NCBI RefSeq assembly: GCF_000746025.2
Contig: NZ_CP045798.1
Coordinates: 1,536,501 to 1,600,500, forward strand
Direction: 5' to 3'
DNA from: Thermanaerosceptrum fracticalcis
GTDB taxonomy: Bacteria; Bacillota; Peptococcia; DRI-13
Length of the DNA: 64,000 nucleotides
Shown here: positions 10,285-18,181 of the stretch, in pieces
How positions within the stretch are numbered: the stretch's first letter is position 1
Layout of the letters: each line of letters opens with the position of its first letter
The notes under the pieces: model-generated
The model's input: only the letters and a program-made list of their open reading frames with translations
What the model was told of the DNA's origin: nothing
Database searches by the model: none
Program-made: the position numbers and the translations under genes

Positions 10285-10845
10285 TTACAATCTTGCACCC
10301 GTAAACCCCTGGGGAGCAGTTCCAGTGGATCCTCCCCAGCAGCCGCCGCAGCCACCAAATCCTCTTCTGCCCCCAAAACCTTGGCCCGGCACAAATTTGT
10401 TCTCTAACATCACCTGTACACGTTCAGACATGAATTTTTGCATATCCTGGGCTTGTTCACTGGTAATCCTCTTGTCTTTAACCAGTTGATCTAAGTACTC
10501 TTGATGTTTGGCCAGAAGTTTAGTTTTCACTTCCTCCACGGACATACCTTTTTCCTTGGCAATATCCCCATAGGATTTTCCTTCTGCCAGTTTAGTTCTT
10601 AAGGTAGCCCAGTCCATTCCTAAAATGTCGGCAATCTGGCCTGGCATAAAACCAGCGCCCCTCATACCAGGTCCTCCCTGCATACCTCCGCGGCCCATAC
10701 CCGGAGTCCACCCATTACCAGTGTTCTGACGCCAGCCGGGAAACCAGGTATTATCTGCGGCTTTAGCTTTCATCGGGGGCAGAAAGGTTACCGTGAGGAA
10801 AAGTACCAGCAAAACAGCCAGAGCCCCGTAAATAAATTTTCTCAT
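10285..10845 (-). CDS. Secreted Met/Gly-rich protein, DUF2680-like
   Basis: A 186-aa exported protein with an ideal AAGGAGGTGA ribosome site. Residues 1-30 form a signal peptide ending AKAA. Residues 48-68 are Met/Gly/Arg-rich (GMGRGGMQGGPGMRGAGFMPG). The middle (70-150) is a charged helical region (LRTKLAEGKSYGDIAKEKGM...EQAQDMQKFMSERV) similar to small secreted DUF2680/YckD-like proteins. The tail is Gly-rich with a CGGC motif. It shares its Met/Gly/Arg signature with the sensor domain of the kinase two genes downstream. A role as a metal chaperone or accessory ligand for that kinase is inference; the function is unknown. Confidence 0.8.
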   Translation of the reverse strand: MRKFIYGALAVLLVLFLTVTFLPPMKAKAADNTWFPGWRQNTGNGWTPGMGRGGMQGGPGMRGAGFMPGQIADILGMDWATLRTKLAEGKSYGDIAKEKGMSVEEVKTKLLAKHQEYLDQLVKDKRITSEQAQDMQKFMSERVQVMLENKFVPGQGFGGRRGFGGCGGCWGGSTGTAPQGFTGARL

Positions 10846-10893
10846 TTTAGGTCACCTCCTTTTGTTCTTACTCTTATTTTAGCCCCTAACTCA

Positions 10894-10923
10894 TTAAGAA
10901 AGGTTCTGCCACTTCTTAAGAAA
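10894..10923. promoter_or_regulatory. Direct repeat TTAAGAAA, 22-bp period (candidate OmpR-type operator)
   Basis: TTAAGAAA occurs at 10894-10901 and 10916-10923, two helical turns apart, about 50-80 bp upstream of the secreted-protein start. The spacing suits tandem binding of an OmpR-family dimer, most simply the regulator at 9493-10185. Confidence 0.4.
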
Positions 10924-10985
10924 TTGTCAAGATTTTAAAATTTGCTTGGGAAGCAGGAATTTACCGAGGACTCCCGAATAACTAA

Positions 10986-11005
10986 GTGTGCAAATTAGTT
11001 CACAC
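10986..11005. promoter_or_regulatory. Candidate AtoC binding site upstream of atoS
   Basis: GTGTGCAAATTAGTTCACAC is an imperfect dyad (GTGTG...CACAC). It matches the 20-bp element GTGTGCAAAACCATGCACAC upstream of atoE at 14302-14321 in 14 of 20 positions, including both arms. A shared dyad in front of atoSC and atoEDA suggests binding by AtoC and autoregulation. Confidence 0.45.
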
Positions 11006-11072
11006 CTTATTTTCCTCGCCCCCCGATTTCCGAAAATTCATTAATTTAGTAATTACTGAAGGTGATATTACC

Positions 11073-12887
11073 ATGTATCGAAAAACATCGTTACGGGTTC
11101 GCCTGATTATCATCCTGCTCTTAACCGTAACTGTGCCTATCATCGTTACGGGCTACTTTATGATGAACAGAGCGAAAACAGCTTTACTCAACGAAAAACA
11201 AGCTAAACTCTTCGGTTATGCCCGCCTGCTGGATATTTATCTGGAAGGCACCTATGACGATATCCTGGCCAAAGAAGGGGCCCTTACCGCTGATCGAGCC
11301 ACCAAAATAAATATCCTTAACCAGGCCCTCCAGTCTTATACAGATCAGGTGGCTGCCGCTCACCCCGGATTGGGTATTGGTTATTATTCTAAAGATTTAG
11401 ACGCCATCCTAACCTATGGTCCCAGTACAGAGTTTGGCTATACCGTGGGCCAGTCTATCTTTCCCGGCCACCAGGGCTATACCGTCATGGCTACGGGAAA
11501 AGAAATGGTCCAGTTAGGGAAACTGGTGCGGGGTCCTATTATGAACTGCATGGTTCCTATTATTCGTAACGGGAAAATTATCGGATATATCTGGGCCAAT
11601 GAGTTATTAGAGGACATAGAAGGACAAATCGCCGGTATGGAGAGTAAAGTCTACGATACCATTATTATTGGGTTATTCTGCGCCTTGATCACGGCCTATT
11701 TTATGACCGGGAATATCGCCCGGGACGTAGAAGTCATCAAAAACGGGCTTAAGATCCTTCACAAAAATATGTCCCATCGCCTTCCTCCCTTACGGGGGGA
11801 AATGGGGGAAATAGCGGGTGCTATCAATGAAATGGCTGACGCCATGACCAATATGAAGCATCACACAGAAAACATCGTAGCCAGTACACCCAACGGCCTC
11901 TTTACCTTAAATGAGCAGGGCCACATTACCATTTACAACCTGCCCTGTGAACGGATTACCGGTATCCCTGCCAAAGACGCCATAGATAACCATTATCGTC
12001 ACGTATTTCAGCCCTGGTCGGAGATAATGAAAATCCTCGACCAATCCTTCGAGGGTGAATTATATCAAAACAAAGAATTGACTATAAGCGTAAATAAACA
12101 ACAAGTCCCTATCCTTTTCACTACGACACCCCTTCTAAACAATAAGAATGAACAGATGGGGATTTTGGTCATCATGCGTGATCTTACCGATACCAAAAAA
12201 TTAGAAGAACAAGTACGCCGTGCTGACCGCCTGGCCGTCGTCGGAGAACTGGCAGCCGGTGTAGCCCATGAAGTCCGCAACCCCCTGACCGCCATTACCG
12301 GTTATCTCCAGCTTTTGGCCGTAGATTATCCCGAAGACGATCCCCGCCAGGAATTTACCCGTATTATCAGCAAAGAAATAGACCGCTTAAATCACCTGAT
12401 TGACCAGCTTCTCTATTTTTCACGTCCCTTGCCTCCTCAGTTTACGCTGGTGGATATTCATAAGATAATACAAGAAACACTGCTTCTAATCAATAACCTG
12501 GCGATACGGAAAAAAGTCACTATTCATACGGCTTTCGCCTCCAACCTGCCTTTGGTAAAAGTTGACCCTGTCCAGATCAAACAGGTATTACTCAATATCA
12601 TTCTCAATGGCATTCAAGCCATAGAAAGTACGGGGACCCTGACCCTGTGCACCGGTTTTGATTCCTCCAGCCAGCATATTTGTATAGAAATTATCGATAC
12701 AGGCACAGGCATCCCGCCGGAAAATATTCCCCGCCTTTTTGACCCTTTTTACACCACGAAAGAAAAAGGAACGGGTTTGGGCCTGGCTGTGGCCGATAAA
12801 ATCATGGAAGTCCACCAGGGGTATATAGAAGTTACCAGCGAGTTAGGCACTGGCACTTGTTTTGCCCTTTACTTACCAGTCAAATAG
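11073..12887 (+). CDS. atoS: Sensor histidine kinase of the AtoS type
   Basis: Membrane kinase that would sense acetoacetate or short-chain acids and phosphorylate AtoC. I chose ATG 11073 (604 aa, AAGGTG upstream). A GTG at 10986 in the same frame lies inside the candidate operator and would add an unlikely N-terminus. Order: TM1 (residues 8-30), extracytoplasmic Cache-like domain (35-190), TM2 (about 200-220), HAMP-like region, PAS (270-385), HisKA with GVAHEVRNPLTAI, HATPase with DTGTGI and GTGLGLAVADK. It is followed 13 bp later by atoC. The match to AtoS rests on architecture and neighbours rather than a search. Confidence 0.85.
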   Translation: MYRKTSLRVRLIIILLLTVTVPIIVTGYFMMNRAKTALLNEKQAKLFGYARLLDIYLEGTYDDILAKEGALTADRATKINILNQALQSYTDQVAAAHPGLGIGYYSKDLDAILTYGPSTEFGYTVGQSIFPGHQGYTVMATGKEMVQLGKLVRGPIMNCMVPIIRNGKIIGYIWANELLEDIEGQIAGMESKVYDTIIIGLFCALITAYFMTGNIARDVEVIKNGLKILHKNMSHRLPPLRGEMGEIAGAINEMADAMTNMKHHTENIVASTPNGLFTLNEQGHITIYNLPCERITGIPAKDAIDNHYRHVFQPWSEIMKILDQSFEGELYQNKELTISVNKQQVPILFTTTPLLNNKNEQMGILVIMRDLTDTKKLEEQVRRADRLAVVGELAAGVAHEVRNPLTAITGYLQLLAVDYPEDDPRQEFTRIISKEIDRLNHLIDQLLYFSRPLPPQFTLVDIHKIIQETLLLINNLAIRKKVTIHTAFASNLPLVKVDPVQIKQVLLNIILNGIQAIESTGTLTLCTGFDSSSQHICIEIIDTGTGIPPENIPRLFDPFYTTKEKGTGLGLAVADKIMEVHQGYIEVTSELGTGTCFALYLPVK

Positions 12888-12900
12888 GAGGTTAAGAAAC

Positions 12901-14283
12901 ATGACTAGTACCACTTATAATATTTTAGTTGCGGACGATGAACCCAGCGTCCAGTCCCTGCTGGAAAACATCCTGTTAAAAGAAGGTTATAACGTAATCC
13001 TTGCCGGCAATGGACAGGAGGCCGTGAACCGCTTTCGTCAATATTCCCCGGAACTGATTCTCCTAGATGTCCGTATGCCAGTTATGGATGGCCTGGAGGC
13101 TTTTAAAATCATTCGCCAGGAAAACCAGGAAGTTCTGATTATCATGATAACAGCTTACGGTACCATTGAAACAGCAGTCCAGGCCATGAAAATGGGGGCC
13201 TTTGATTATCTTGTAAAACCTTTTAACCTGGAAGAACTTAAGGTTGTCATCAAAAAAGCCCTGGAAATGTACAGTATGAGTTCCGAGCTACGAACCCTGC
13301 GCCGGGAATTCGCCGATAAATACAATCTGCAAAACATAGTCTTTAAAAGCAAAGCCATGCAGGAAGTGCTAAACCTGGCTGACATTGTGAGTAAGAGCGA
13401 TGCCACGGTCCTTTTGCGGGGTGAAAGCGGTACAGGAAAAGACCTGTTGGCCCGTTACATTCATTCCCGCAGTGCCAGGGCCCAGGGCCCCTTTATCAAG
13501 ATCCACTGCGGCGCCTTGCCCGAAACCCTGGTAGAGAGTGAACTTTTTGGCTATGAAAGAGGCGCCTTTACCGGTGCCACCACACGGAAGCCGGGAAAAT
13601 TTGAACTGGCCCGGGGTGGAACCCTCTTTCTCGATGAAATTGGTGAAATCAGCCCCAGTATCCAGGTAAAACTTTTACATGCCCTGCAATATAAGGAATT
13701 TGAACGCCTGGGTGGCACGGAAACCTTAAAAACAGACGCCCGGCTCATCGCCGCCACCAATAAAAACCTGGAAGAAGCCATGTCGAAAAAAGAGTTCAGG
13801 GAGGACCTTTTTTACCGCCTCAACGTTATTCCGATCTATCTTCCGCCCTTACGGGAACGCAAGGAAGACCTGCCTCATCTTGTGGACTATTTCGTCGGGC
13901 ATTTTTGCCAAAAACTAAAGCGCCCCCCTTTAACAGTGAGCCAGGAAACCATCACCCTTTTAACGGCTTACGACTGGCCGGGGAATATCAGGGAACTGGA
14001 AAACACTATAGAAAGGGCCGTTATATTAAGCACAGGTCCCCAAATCACCCCTCAGGTCCTGCCGCGCAGCATCAACAAATATAAAGACAGCCAGGCTCAA
14101 TTTTTTATTACGCCCACTGAACGCCCTCTTAGAGATGTCATGGCCGATATTGAGAAACAGATTATTAAAAAAGTCCTTCAAGAAACAGGGGGAAACCGTT
14201 CCAAAGCTGCCGAGAAACTGGGGATCAGCCGGCGAGCCCTCCATTACAAACTGGTAGAATACGGTTTCCAAAGCGAAGAATAA
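12901..14283 (+). CDS. atoC: Sigma-54 response regulator AtoC
   Basis: A 460-aa NtrC-class regulator. I used ATG 12901 because AGGAGG lies nine bases upstream; an earlier in-frame ATG overlaps the end of atoS. The receiver has ADDEPS, phospho-Asp in LILLDVRMPVMDG and Lys in LVKPFN. AAA+ has GESGTGKDLLA, GAFTGA and LFLDEIGEI. The C-terminal Fis helix-turn-helix reads GNRSKAAEKLGISRRALHYK. It is expected to activate the atoEDA promoter immediately downstream, where a sigma-54 sequence and a dyad are visible. Confidence 0.92.
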   Translation: MTSTTYNILVADDEPSVQSLLENILLKEGYNVILAGNGQEAVNRFRQYSPELILLDVRMPVMDGLEAFKIIRQENQEVLIIMITAYGTIETAVQAMKMGAFDYLVKPFNLEELKVVIKKALEMYSMSSELRTLRREFADKYNLQNIVFKSKAMQEVLNLADIVSKSDATVLLRGESGTGKDLLARYIHSRSARAQGPFIKIHCGALPETLVESELFGYERGAFTGATTRKPGKFELARGGTLFLDEIGEISPSIQVKLLHALQYKEFERLGGTETLKTDARLIAATNKNLEEAMSKKEFREDLFYRLNVIPIYLPPLRERKEDLPHLVDYFVGHFCQKLKRPPLTVSQETITLLTAYDWPGNIRELENTIERAVILSTGPQITPQVLPRSINKYKDSQAQFFITPTERPLRDVMADIEKQIIKKVLQETGGNRSKAAEKLGISRRALHYKLVEYGFQSEE

Positions 14284-14301
14284 TGCAAAGTTTTTCTCGC
14301 A

Positions 14302-14321
14302 GTGTGCAAAACCATGCACAC
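14302..14321. promoter_or_regulatory. Candidate AtoC upstream activating site (also a possible atoC terminator)
   Basis: GTGTGCAAAACCATGCACAC contains perfect 7-bp arms (GTGTGCA/TGCACAC). It lies 60 bp upstream of the sigma-54 promoter, the expected place for an enhancer. Six T residues follow, so it could also act as the atoC terminator. The related dyad upstream of atoS favours a protein-binding role. Confidence 0.5.
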
Positions 14322-14380
14322 TTTTTTATTGCTATGCTGTAGTTTCCTTGTTTTCCTTGGGTTCCAGCCGGTTACATCAT

Positions 14381-14396
14381 TGGCATGATTTTTGCA
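14381..14396 (+). promoter_or_regulatory. Sigma-54 promoter for atoEDA
   Basis: TGGCATGATTTTTGCA keeps the invariant GG and GC at sigma-54 spacing, with one deviation (T for C) from TGGCAC. It lies about 95 bp before the atoE start and just downstream of the AtoC-like dyad. Confidence 0.8.
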
Positions 14397-14490
14397 ATAA
14401 TACCTTTTAAAGAGTCTGCTGCTTGTCCGAGGGCTGAAGGAGGTGACGGGGTAATCTCGGAAGCAAAAACTCAAAAAAGGAGGAGCCATC

Positions 14491-15807
14491 ATGAAGAATC
14501 TTACCAAATTTTTCGTTAACATTGCCCAGAAATATTTACCTGATGCCTATCTTTTTGCCGTCTTACTTACTTTCATTGCTTATGTTTTGGCATTGGGACT
14601 TACCGGAAAAGGTCCTATGGAAATTCTGAAAGCCTGGGGCGATGGGTTATGGGGAATCCTGGCTTTTGCCATGCAGATGACCTTGATCCTGGTTACCGGG
14701 CATGCCATGGCCGCCAGCCCCGCAGTGCACAGTATCCTCAAATCATTAGCTGGCACTGCGAAAACCCCTGTACAGGGTGTTATGCTGGCAGCTTTTGTCA
14801 CTGGTCTCGCCAGTTTCCTCAACTGGGGTTTTGGCCTGGTCGTTGGTGCCCTCTTGGCCAGAGAAATTGCTAAGAATGTCCGGGGCATCGACTATGGCAT
14901 GCTGGTTGCTTCCGCCTACTCGGGTTTTGTGATCTGGCATGGCGGCATTTCCGGTTCTATCCCTTTGGCTTTGGCTACCAAAGGCCACCTGGTAGAAAAG
15001 CAAATCGGCATTGTTCCCGTAAGCCAAACGATTTTTGCCCCCTACAACCTGATTATAACTTTTGCCATTATCTTTACTGTTCCTATTCTTTTTAAATTCA
15101 TTGCCCAGAGTAAAGACGATGTGATCGAGATCAACCCCGCCCTCTTGGCCGAGGAGCCTGCTCCTACCGTGGAAGCTAATCCTACACCTGCAACTAAACT
15201 GGAGAACAGCAAAATCGTCACCTGGATCTTATGCCTCATGGGCTTTATCTATCTCTTTAACCATTTTGCCACGAAAGGCTTTGACCTGAACCTGAATATT
15301 GTAATTATGATCTTCCTCTTCGTCGGTCTTTTGCTCCACGGTACACCTATCAGTTATGTACGGGCCGTCAACCAGGCCATAAAGGGTGCCGGCGGTATTG
15401 CCCTGCAGTTCCCCCTCTACGGCGGTATCCAGGGTATCATGGTAGGGACAGGTTTAGCCGGTATTATTGCCAAGTGGTTTATCTCCATTTCCACCGTAAA
15501 GACCTTCCCCTTGTTAACGTTCCTGGCCGGCGGTGTCATTAACTTCTTCGTTCCTTCCGGCGGCGGCCAGTGGGTAGTTCAAGGTCCCATCAATATCCCG
15601 GCGGCTTTAGAAATAGGCGTTGATCCCACTGTGGTAGCCATGAGCATTGCTTACGGCGACCAGTGGACCAACATGATCCAACCCTTCTGGGCTCTACCTC
15701 TCCTGGGTATTGCCGGTTTGGGCATCCGTGACATCATGGGTTACTGTGTGATGACACTCCTCTGGAGCGGTCTCGTTATTGCTCTCGGATTATTGCTGTT
15801 AGTATAA
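14491..15807 (+). CDS. atoE: Short-chain fatty acid transporter AtoE
   Basis: A polytopic inner-membrane carrier of 438 aa for butyrate, acetoacetate and similar acids. The sequence is dominated by hydrophobic segments (about 10-12 predicted helices). Conserved-looking loops include SFLNWGFGLVVGALLARE, SGGGQWVVQGPI and GDQWTNMIQPFWALPLLGI, typical of the AtoE family. AAAGGAGG precedes ATG 14491. It heads an operon with the CoA-transferase genes, coupling uptake to activation. Confidence 0.92.
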   Translation: MKNLTKFFVNIAQKYLPDAYLFAVLLTFIAYVLALGLTGKGPMEILKAWGDGLWGILAFAMQMTLILVTGHAMAASPAVHSILKSLAGTAKTPVQGVMLAAFVTGLASFLNWGFGLVVGALLAREIAKNVRGIDYGMLVASAYSGFVIWHGGISGSIPLALATKGHLVEKQIGIVPVSQTIFAPYNLIITFAIIFTVPILFKFIAQSKDDVIEINPALLAEEPAPTVEANPTPATKLENSKIVTWILCLMGFIYLFNHFATKGFDLNLNIVIMIFLFVGLLLHGTPISYVRAVNQAIKGAGGIALQFPLYGGIQGIMVGTGLAGIIAKWFISISTVKTFPLLTFLAGGVINFFVPSGGGQWVVQGPINIPAALEIGVDPTVVAMSIAYGDQWTNMIQPFWALPLLGIAGLGIRDIMGYCVMTLLWSGLVIALGLLLLV

Positions 15808-15873
15808 TATTTTTAGTATAATATGAAAAAAACGGCTTAAATACCAGAAACTTGTCAAAGGAAGTGTTTTAAG

Positions 15874-16521
15874 ATGAATAAACTAACCACCAGACAGGAG
15901 GCTATTGCGAAATTTGCCGACGGCCAGACCATTATGATCGGGGGCTTTCTGGGTACGGGGACACCGGAGAGTCTAGTAGACGGTCTTGTCGAACTTAATG
16001 TGAAAAACCTCACTGTGATTGCAAATGATACAGCTTTTGTCGGAAAAGGTATTGGAAAGCTGGTGGTCAATAAACAAGCCAAAAAAGTTATTGTTTCTCA
16101 CATCGGCACGAACCCTGAAACGGGAAGGCAAATGAACGCCGGAGAACTGGAAGTAGACCTGGTTCCCCAGGGCACCCTGGCCGAAAGAATTCGTTCTGCC
16201 GGTGCTGGTTTAGGCGGCATACTTACGCCCACAGGCATCGGAACCATTGTGGAAAAGGGCAAAGAAAAAATAACAGTGAACGGTAAGACCTATCTCTTAG
16301 AAACACCTCTTCGTGCCGATATCGCCCTCATTAAAGCGGCCAAGGCCGACACTTACGGCAACCTGGTCTATAACCGGTCCGCCCGCAACTTTAACCCCTT
16401 AATGGCTATGGCTGCCGACCTGGTCATCGTGGAAGCGGAAGAAATTGTGGATGTTGGCAGTCTGGATCCTGACGAAATCATGACTCCCGGCATCTTTGTT
16501 GATATGGTTATTAAGGGTTAA
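15874..16521 (+). CDS. atoD: Acetoacetate/butyrate CoA-transferase, alpha subunit
   Basis: Subunit A of the class I CoA-transferase moving CoA between acyl-CoA and acetoacetate or butyrate. It has 215 aa; the GGFLGTGTPESLVDGL segment near the N-terminus is the CoA-binding signature of alpha subunits. The ribosome site AAAGGAAG precedes ATG 15874. It is followed 15 bp later by the beta subunit. It would supply acetoacetyl-CoA or butyryl-CoA for the ACAD/Etf module encoded earlier in the window. Confidence 0.94.
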   Translation: MNKLTTRQEAIAKFADGQTIMIGGFLGTGTPESLVDGLVELNVKNLTVIANDTAFVGKGIGKLVVNKQAKKVIVSHIGTNPETGRQMNAGELEVDLVPQGTLAERIRSAGAGLGGILTPTGIGTIVEKGKEKITVNGKTYLLETPLRADIALIKAAKADTYGNLVYNRSARNFNPLMAMAADLVIVEAEEIVDVGSLDPDEIMTPGIFVDMVIKG

Positions 16522-16536
16522 AGGAGTGATCGAACA

Positions 16537-17193
16537 ATGGCAAATCCGCGGGAAATAATTGCTAAAAGAATTGCCCGTTTTTTCAAAGTCGGTGATGTTG
16601 TAAATTTAGGTATTGGCCTGCCTACGGCTGTAGCCAATTATATACCTGAAGGAGTCAATATCTTTCTCCATTCGGAGAATGGCTTTATCGGTCTTGGCCC
16701 TACACCCCCAGAAGGTCAAGAACAAAAAGACGTCGTTAACGCCGGAGGTCAGCCCGTAACCATTGTGCCAGGAGGAGCCTGTTTTGACAGCGCTATGTCC
16801 TTCGCCATTATCCGCGGCGGCCATCTGGCTGCCACTGTCTTAGGGGCCCTGGAAGTGGATGAAAAAGGAAACCTGGCTAACTGGATGATCCCCGGTAAAA
16901 TGGTACCCGGCATGGGCGGTGCCATGGACCTGGTAGCCGGTGCCCGTAAAGTCATTATTGCTATGGAACATACCACGAAGGAAGGAGCCCCCAAAATCCT
17001 CAAAGAATGTACTTTGCCCCTCACTGCCAGAGGTGAGGTAGATTACATTGTGACAGAATTAGGTTTAATGGAAGTAACCGAAGAAGGAATCGTCCTCAGG
17101 GAATTGGCTCCTGGAGTTACTGTGGAAGAAATTCAAGCCAAAACCCAGGCTACATTAATTATTCCCGACACAGTTCAGACAATGGAGTTTTAA
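16537..17193 (+). CDS. atoA: Acetoacetate/butyrate CoA-transferase, beta subunit
   Basis: Subunit B of the same enzyme, 218 aa. The active-site glutamate lies in the LHSENGFIGLGP segment, and GLPTAVANYIP precedes it, as in the family. AAAGGAGTG precedes ATG 16537. The last 33 bp of the gene (17161-17193) are the start of a 554-bp direct repeat found again at 28007. Only this copy of atoA is complete. Confidence 0.95.
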   Translation: MANPREIIAKRIARFFKVGDVVNLGIGLPTAVANYIPEGVNIFLHSENGFIGLGPTPPEGQEQKDVVNAGGQPVTIVPGGACFDSAMSFAIIRGGHLAATVLGALEVDEKGNLANWMIPGKMVPGMGGAMDLVAGARKVIIAMEHTTKEGAPKILKECTLPLTARGEVDYIVTELGLMEVTEEGIVLRELAPGVTVEEIQAKTQATLIIPDTVQTMEF

Positions 17194-17202
17194 TAAAAAA
17201 TT

Positions 17203-17225
17203 GGCAGGGAAATCTAACCCCTGCC
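17203..17225. terminator. Bidirectional terminator between atoA and trpA (left copy)
   Basis: GGCAGGG and CCCTGCC form a perfect 7-bp stem, with A/T tracts on both sides (AATAAAAAATT upstream, ATTATATTTT downstream). It would serve atoA on the plus strand and trpA on the minus strand. The identical copy is at 28049-28071. Confidence 0.7.
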
Positions 17226-17247
17226 GATTATATTTTCATAACAGTAT

Positions 17248-17714
17248 TTAGTTCATGGCAAAATGAGTATTTTCCACAGCTTTTTTTAGACTTGCGAAAT
17301 AAGCACAAACTTTATTAATTACCCTCTCAGGTTCATCCTTAACCAGAGGTAGATTTTCTTCAATCCGTTCAATCAGGGAACTGCCTACAATCACGCCATC
17401 GGCTATTGCGGCAGCCTTACCTGCCGTTTCGGGGCTTTTTATACCAAAACCCACTGCCAGAGGCAGATCAGTGTGAGAGCGTATTTGAGCCAAAAAAGCT
17501 TCTAAACCTGAAGCAATATTTTCTCTGCTGCCTGTTACTCCCGTCACCGAAACACAATAAATAAAACCGCGAGCCAGAGCCGCTATTTTTTCCATGCGTT
17601 CGGCAGTACTGGTAGGAGCTGCTAAAAAAATCAAGTCTATTTCAGCCGGATCCGTAATTTGCTTCAGAATCCTGGCTTCTTCCGGGGGAAGGTCAGGTAC
17701 AATGAGACCATCTA
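17248..17714 (-). pseudogene. trpA: Truncated trpA (C-terminal part only)
   Basis: The frame encodes the C-terminal 155 residues of tryptophan synthase alpha, nearly identical to the intact gene at 28094-28924. Upstream of 17714 the match stops abruptly and the sequence becomes a group II intron reverse transcriptase frame. No start with a ribosome site is present, so it is not expected to be functional. Two coding differences from the intact copy (ERVINK for ERVINE, KKAVEN for KKAMEN) show slight drift since duplication. Confidence 0.93.
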
Positions 17715-18044
17715 CTTCTTACCTTTGTTTGCTTTCACTCTTTCCCAGGCCAGTTTTAGGTTTGTGGGATGATAAACCTTGTCAATGAGTGAGTGAACTT
17801 TCTTGACTGTACCGTTTTTGGCAGAGGAATATTTCCAACTTTTCTTTAGAATCTTCATGGATTTCTTGATTTTACTTTCCGTATTCAAGTTGAAAGTTTC
17901 GGACGCGTTAACGGAAATACTTTCTTTAAGCTCTTTAACCTGCCAACGTCGTATTTCTCGTAAGGTCACCTGCATCTTACTCATACTTCGTTTCAGTCTT
18001 GTTTTCTCAGTCTTTCTGCCCACCATAAAGTTTTTTGGGTACAA
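17712..18044 (-). pseudogene. N-terminal fragment of a group II intron reverse transcriptase
   Basis: The 110-codon frame ends with KVHSLIDKVYHPTNLKLAWE followed by RVKANKG, the standard N-terminus of group II intron-encoded reverse transcriptases, where palm motifs would normally follow. It is cut at 17715, exactly where the 554-bp repeat begins, and terminates on a TAG at the junction. A terminator-like hairpin lies upstream (18056-18074). The truncation means no RT activity. The fragment marks the left edge of the inserted segment. Confidence 0.75.
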
Positions 18045-18055
18045 TAGTGAGAAAA

Positions 18056-18074
18056 ACCGAGGCTACGCCTCGGT
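18056..18074. terminator. Hairpin terminator-like element
   Basis: ACCGAGGCTACGCCTCGGT is a perfect stem-loop flanked by T/A-rich sequence on both sides. A related element (CCCGAGGCTTCGCCTCGGG) with similar flanks, including a CGTAC word about 45 bp away, occurs at 42290-42308. Read on the minus strand it follows the membrane protein gene at 18182-18997. Confidence 0.55.
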
Positions 18075-18181
18075 CCTTTTATCGTACATGCGTTATTTTG
18101 TGCTCGTACCTATGGATCCCCTTGTAGTACATTAATATATCGTATCCCAGGATGAAACCCTTACCCTCCACACGAGTAAAA

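Larger units (their letters stand above)
17161..17714. repeat. Left copy of a 554-bp direct repeat (atoA 3' end, terminator, trpA 3' part)
   Basis: This block is repeated at 28007-28560 with the same orientation and a constant offset of 10,846 bp. By eye I found only two differences, both inside the trpA part (K/E and V/M). The left copy joins intact atoA to a truncated trpA; the right copy joins a truncated atoA to intact trpA. This is the arrangement produced by single-crossover integration of a circle carrying the 554-bp block. Confidence 0.93.

Noticed and set aside
10986-11072. Longer atoS start at GTG 10986
   Set aside because: The extension overlaps the candidate AtoC dyad and has no ribosome site; ATG 11073 begins directly before the first membrane helix.
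17248-17634. A separate 128-aa gene starting with an internal Met
   Set aside because: It is the C-terminal piece of trpA duplicated from 28094-28924, with no start signal.
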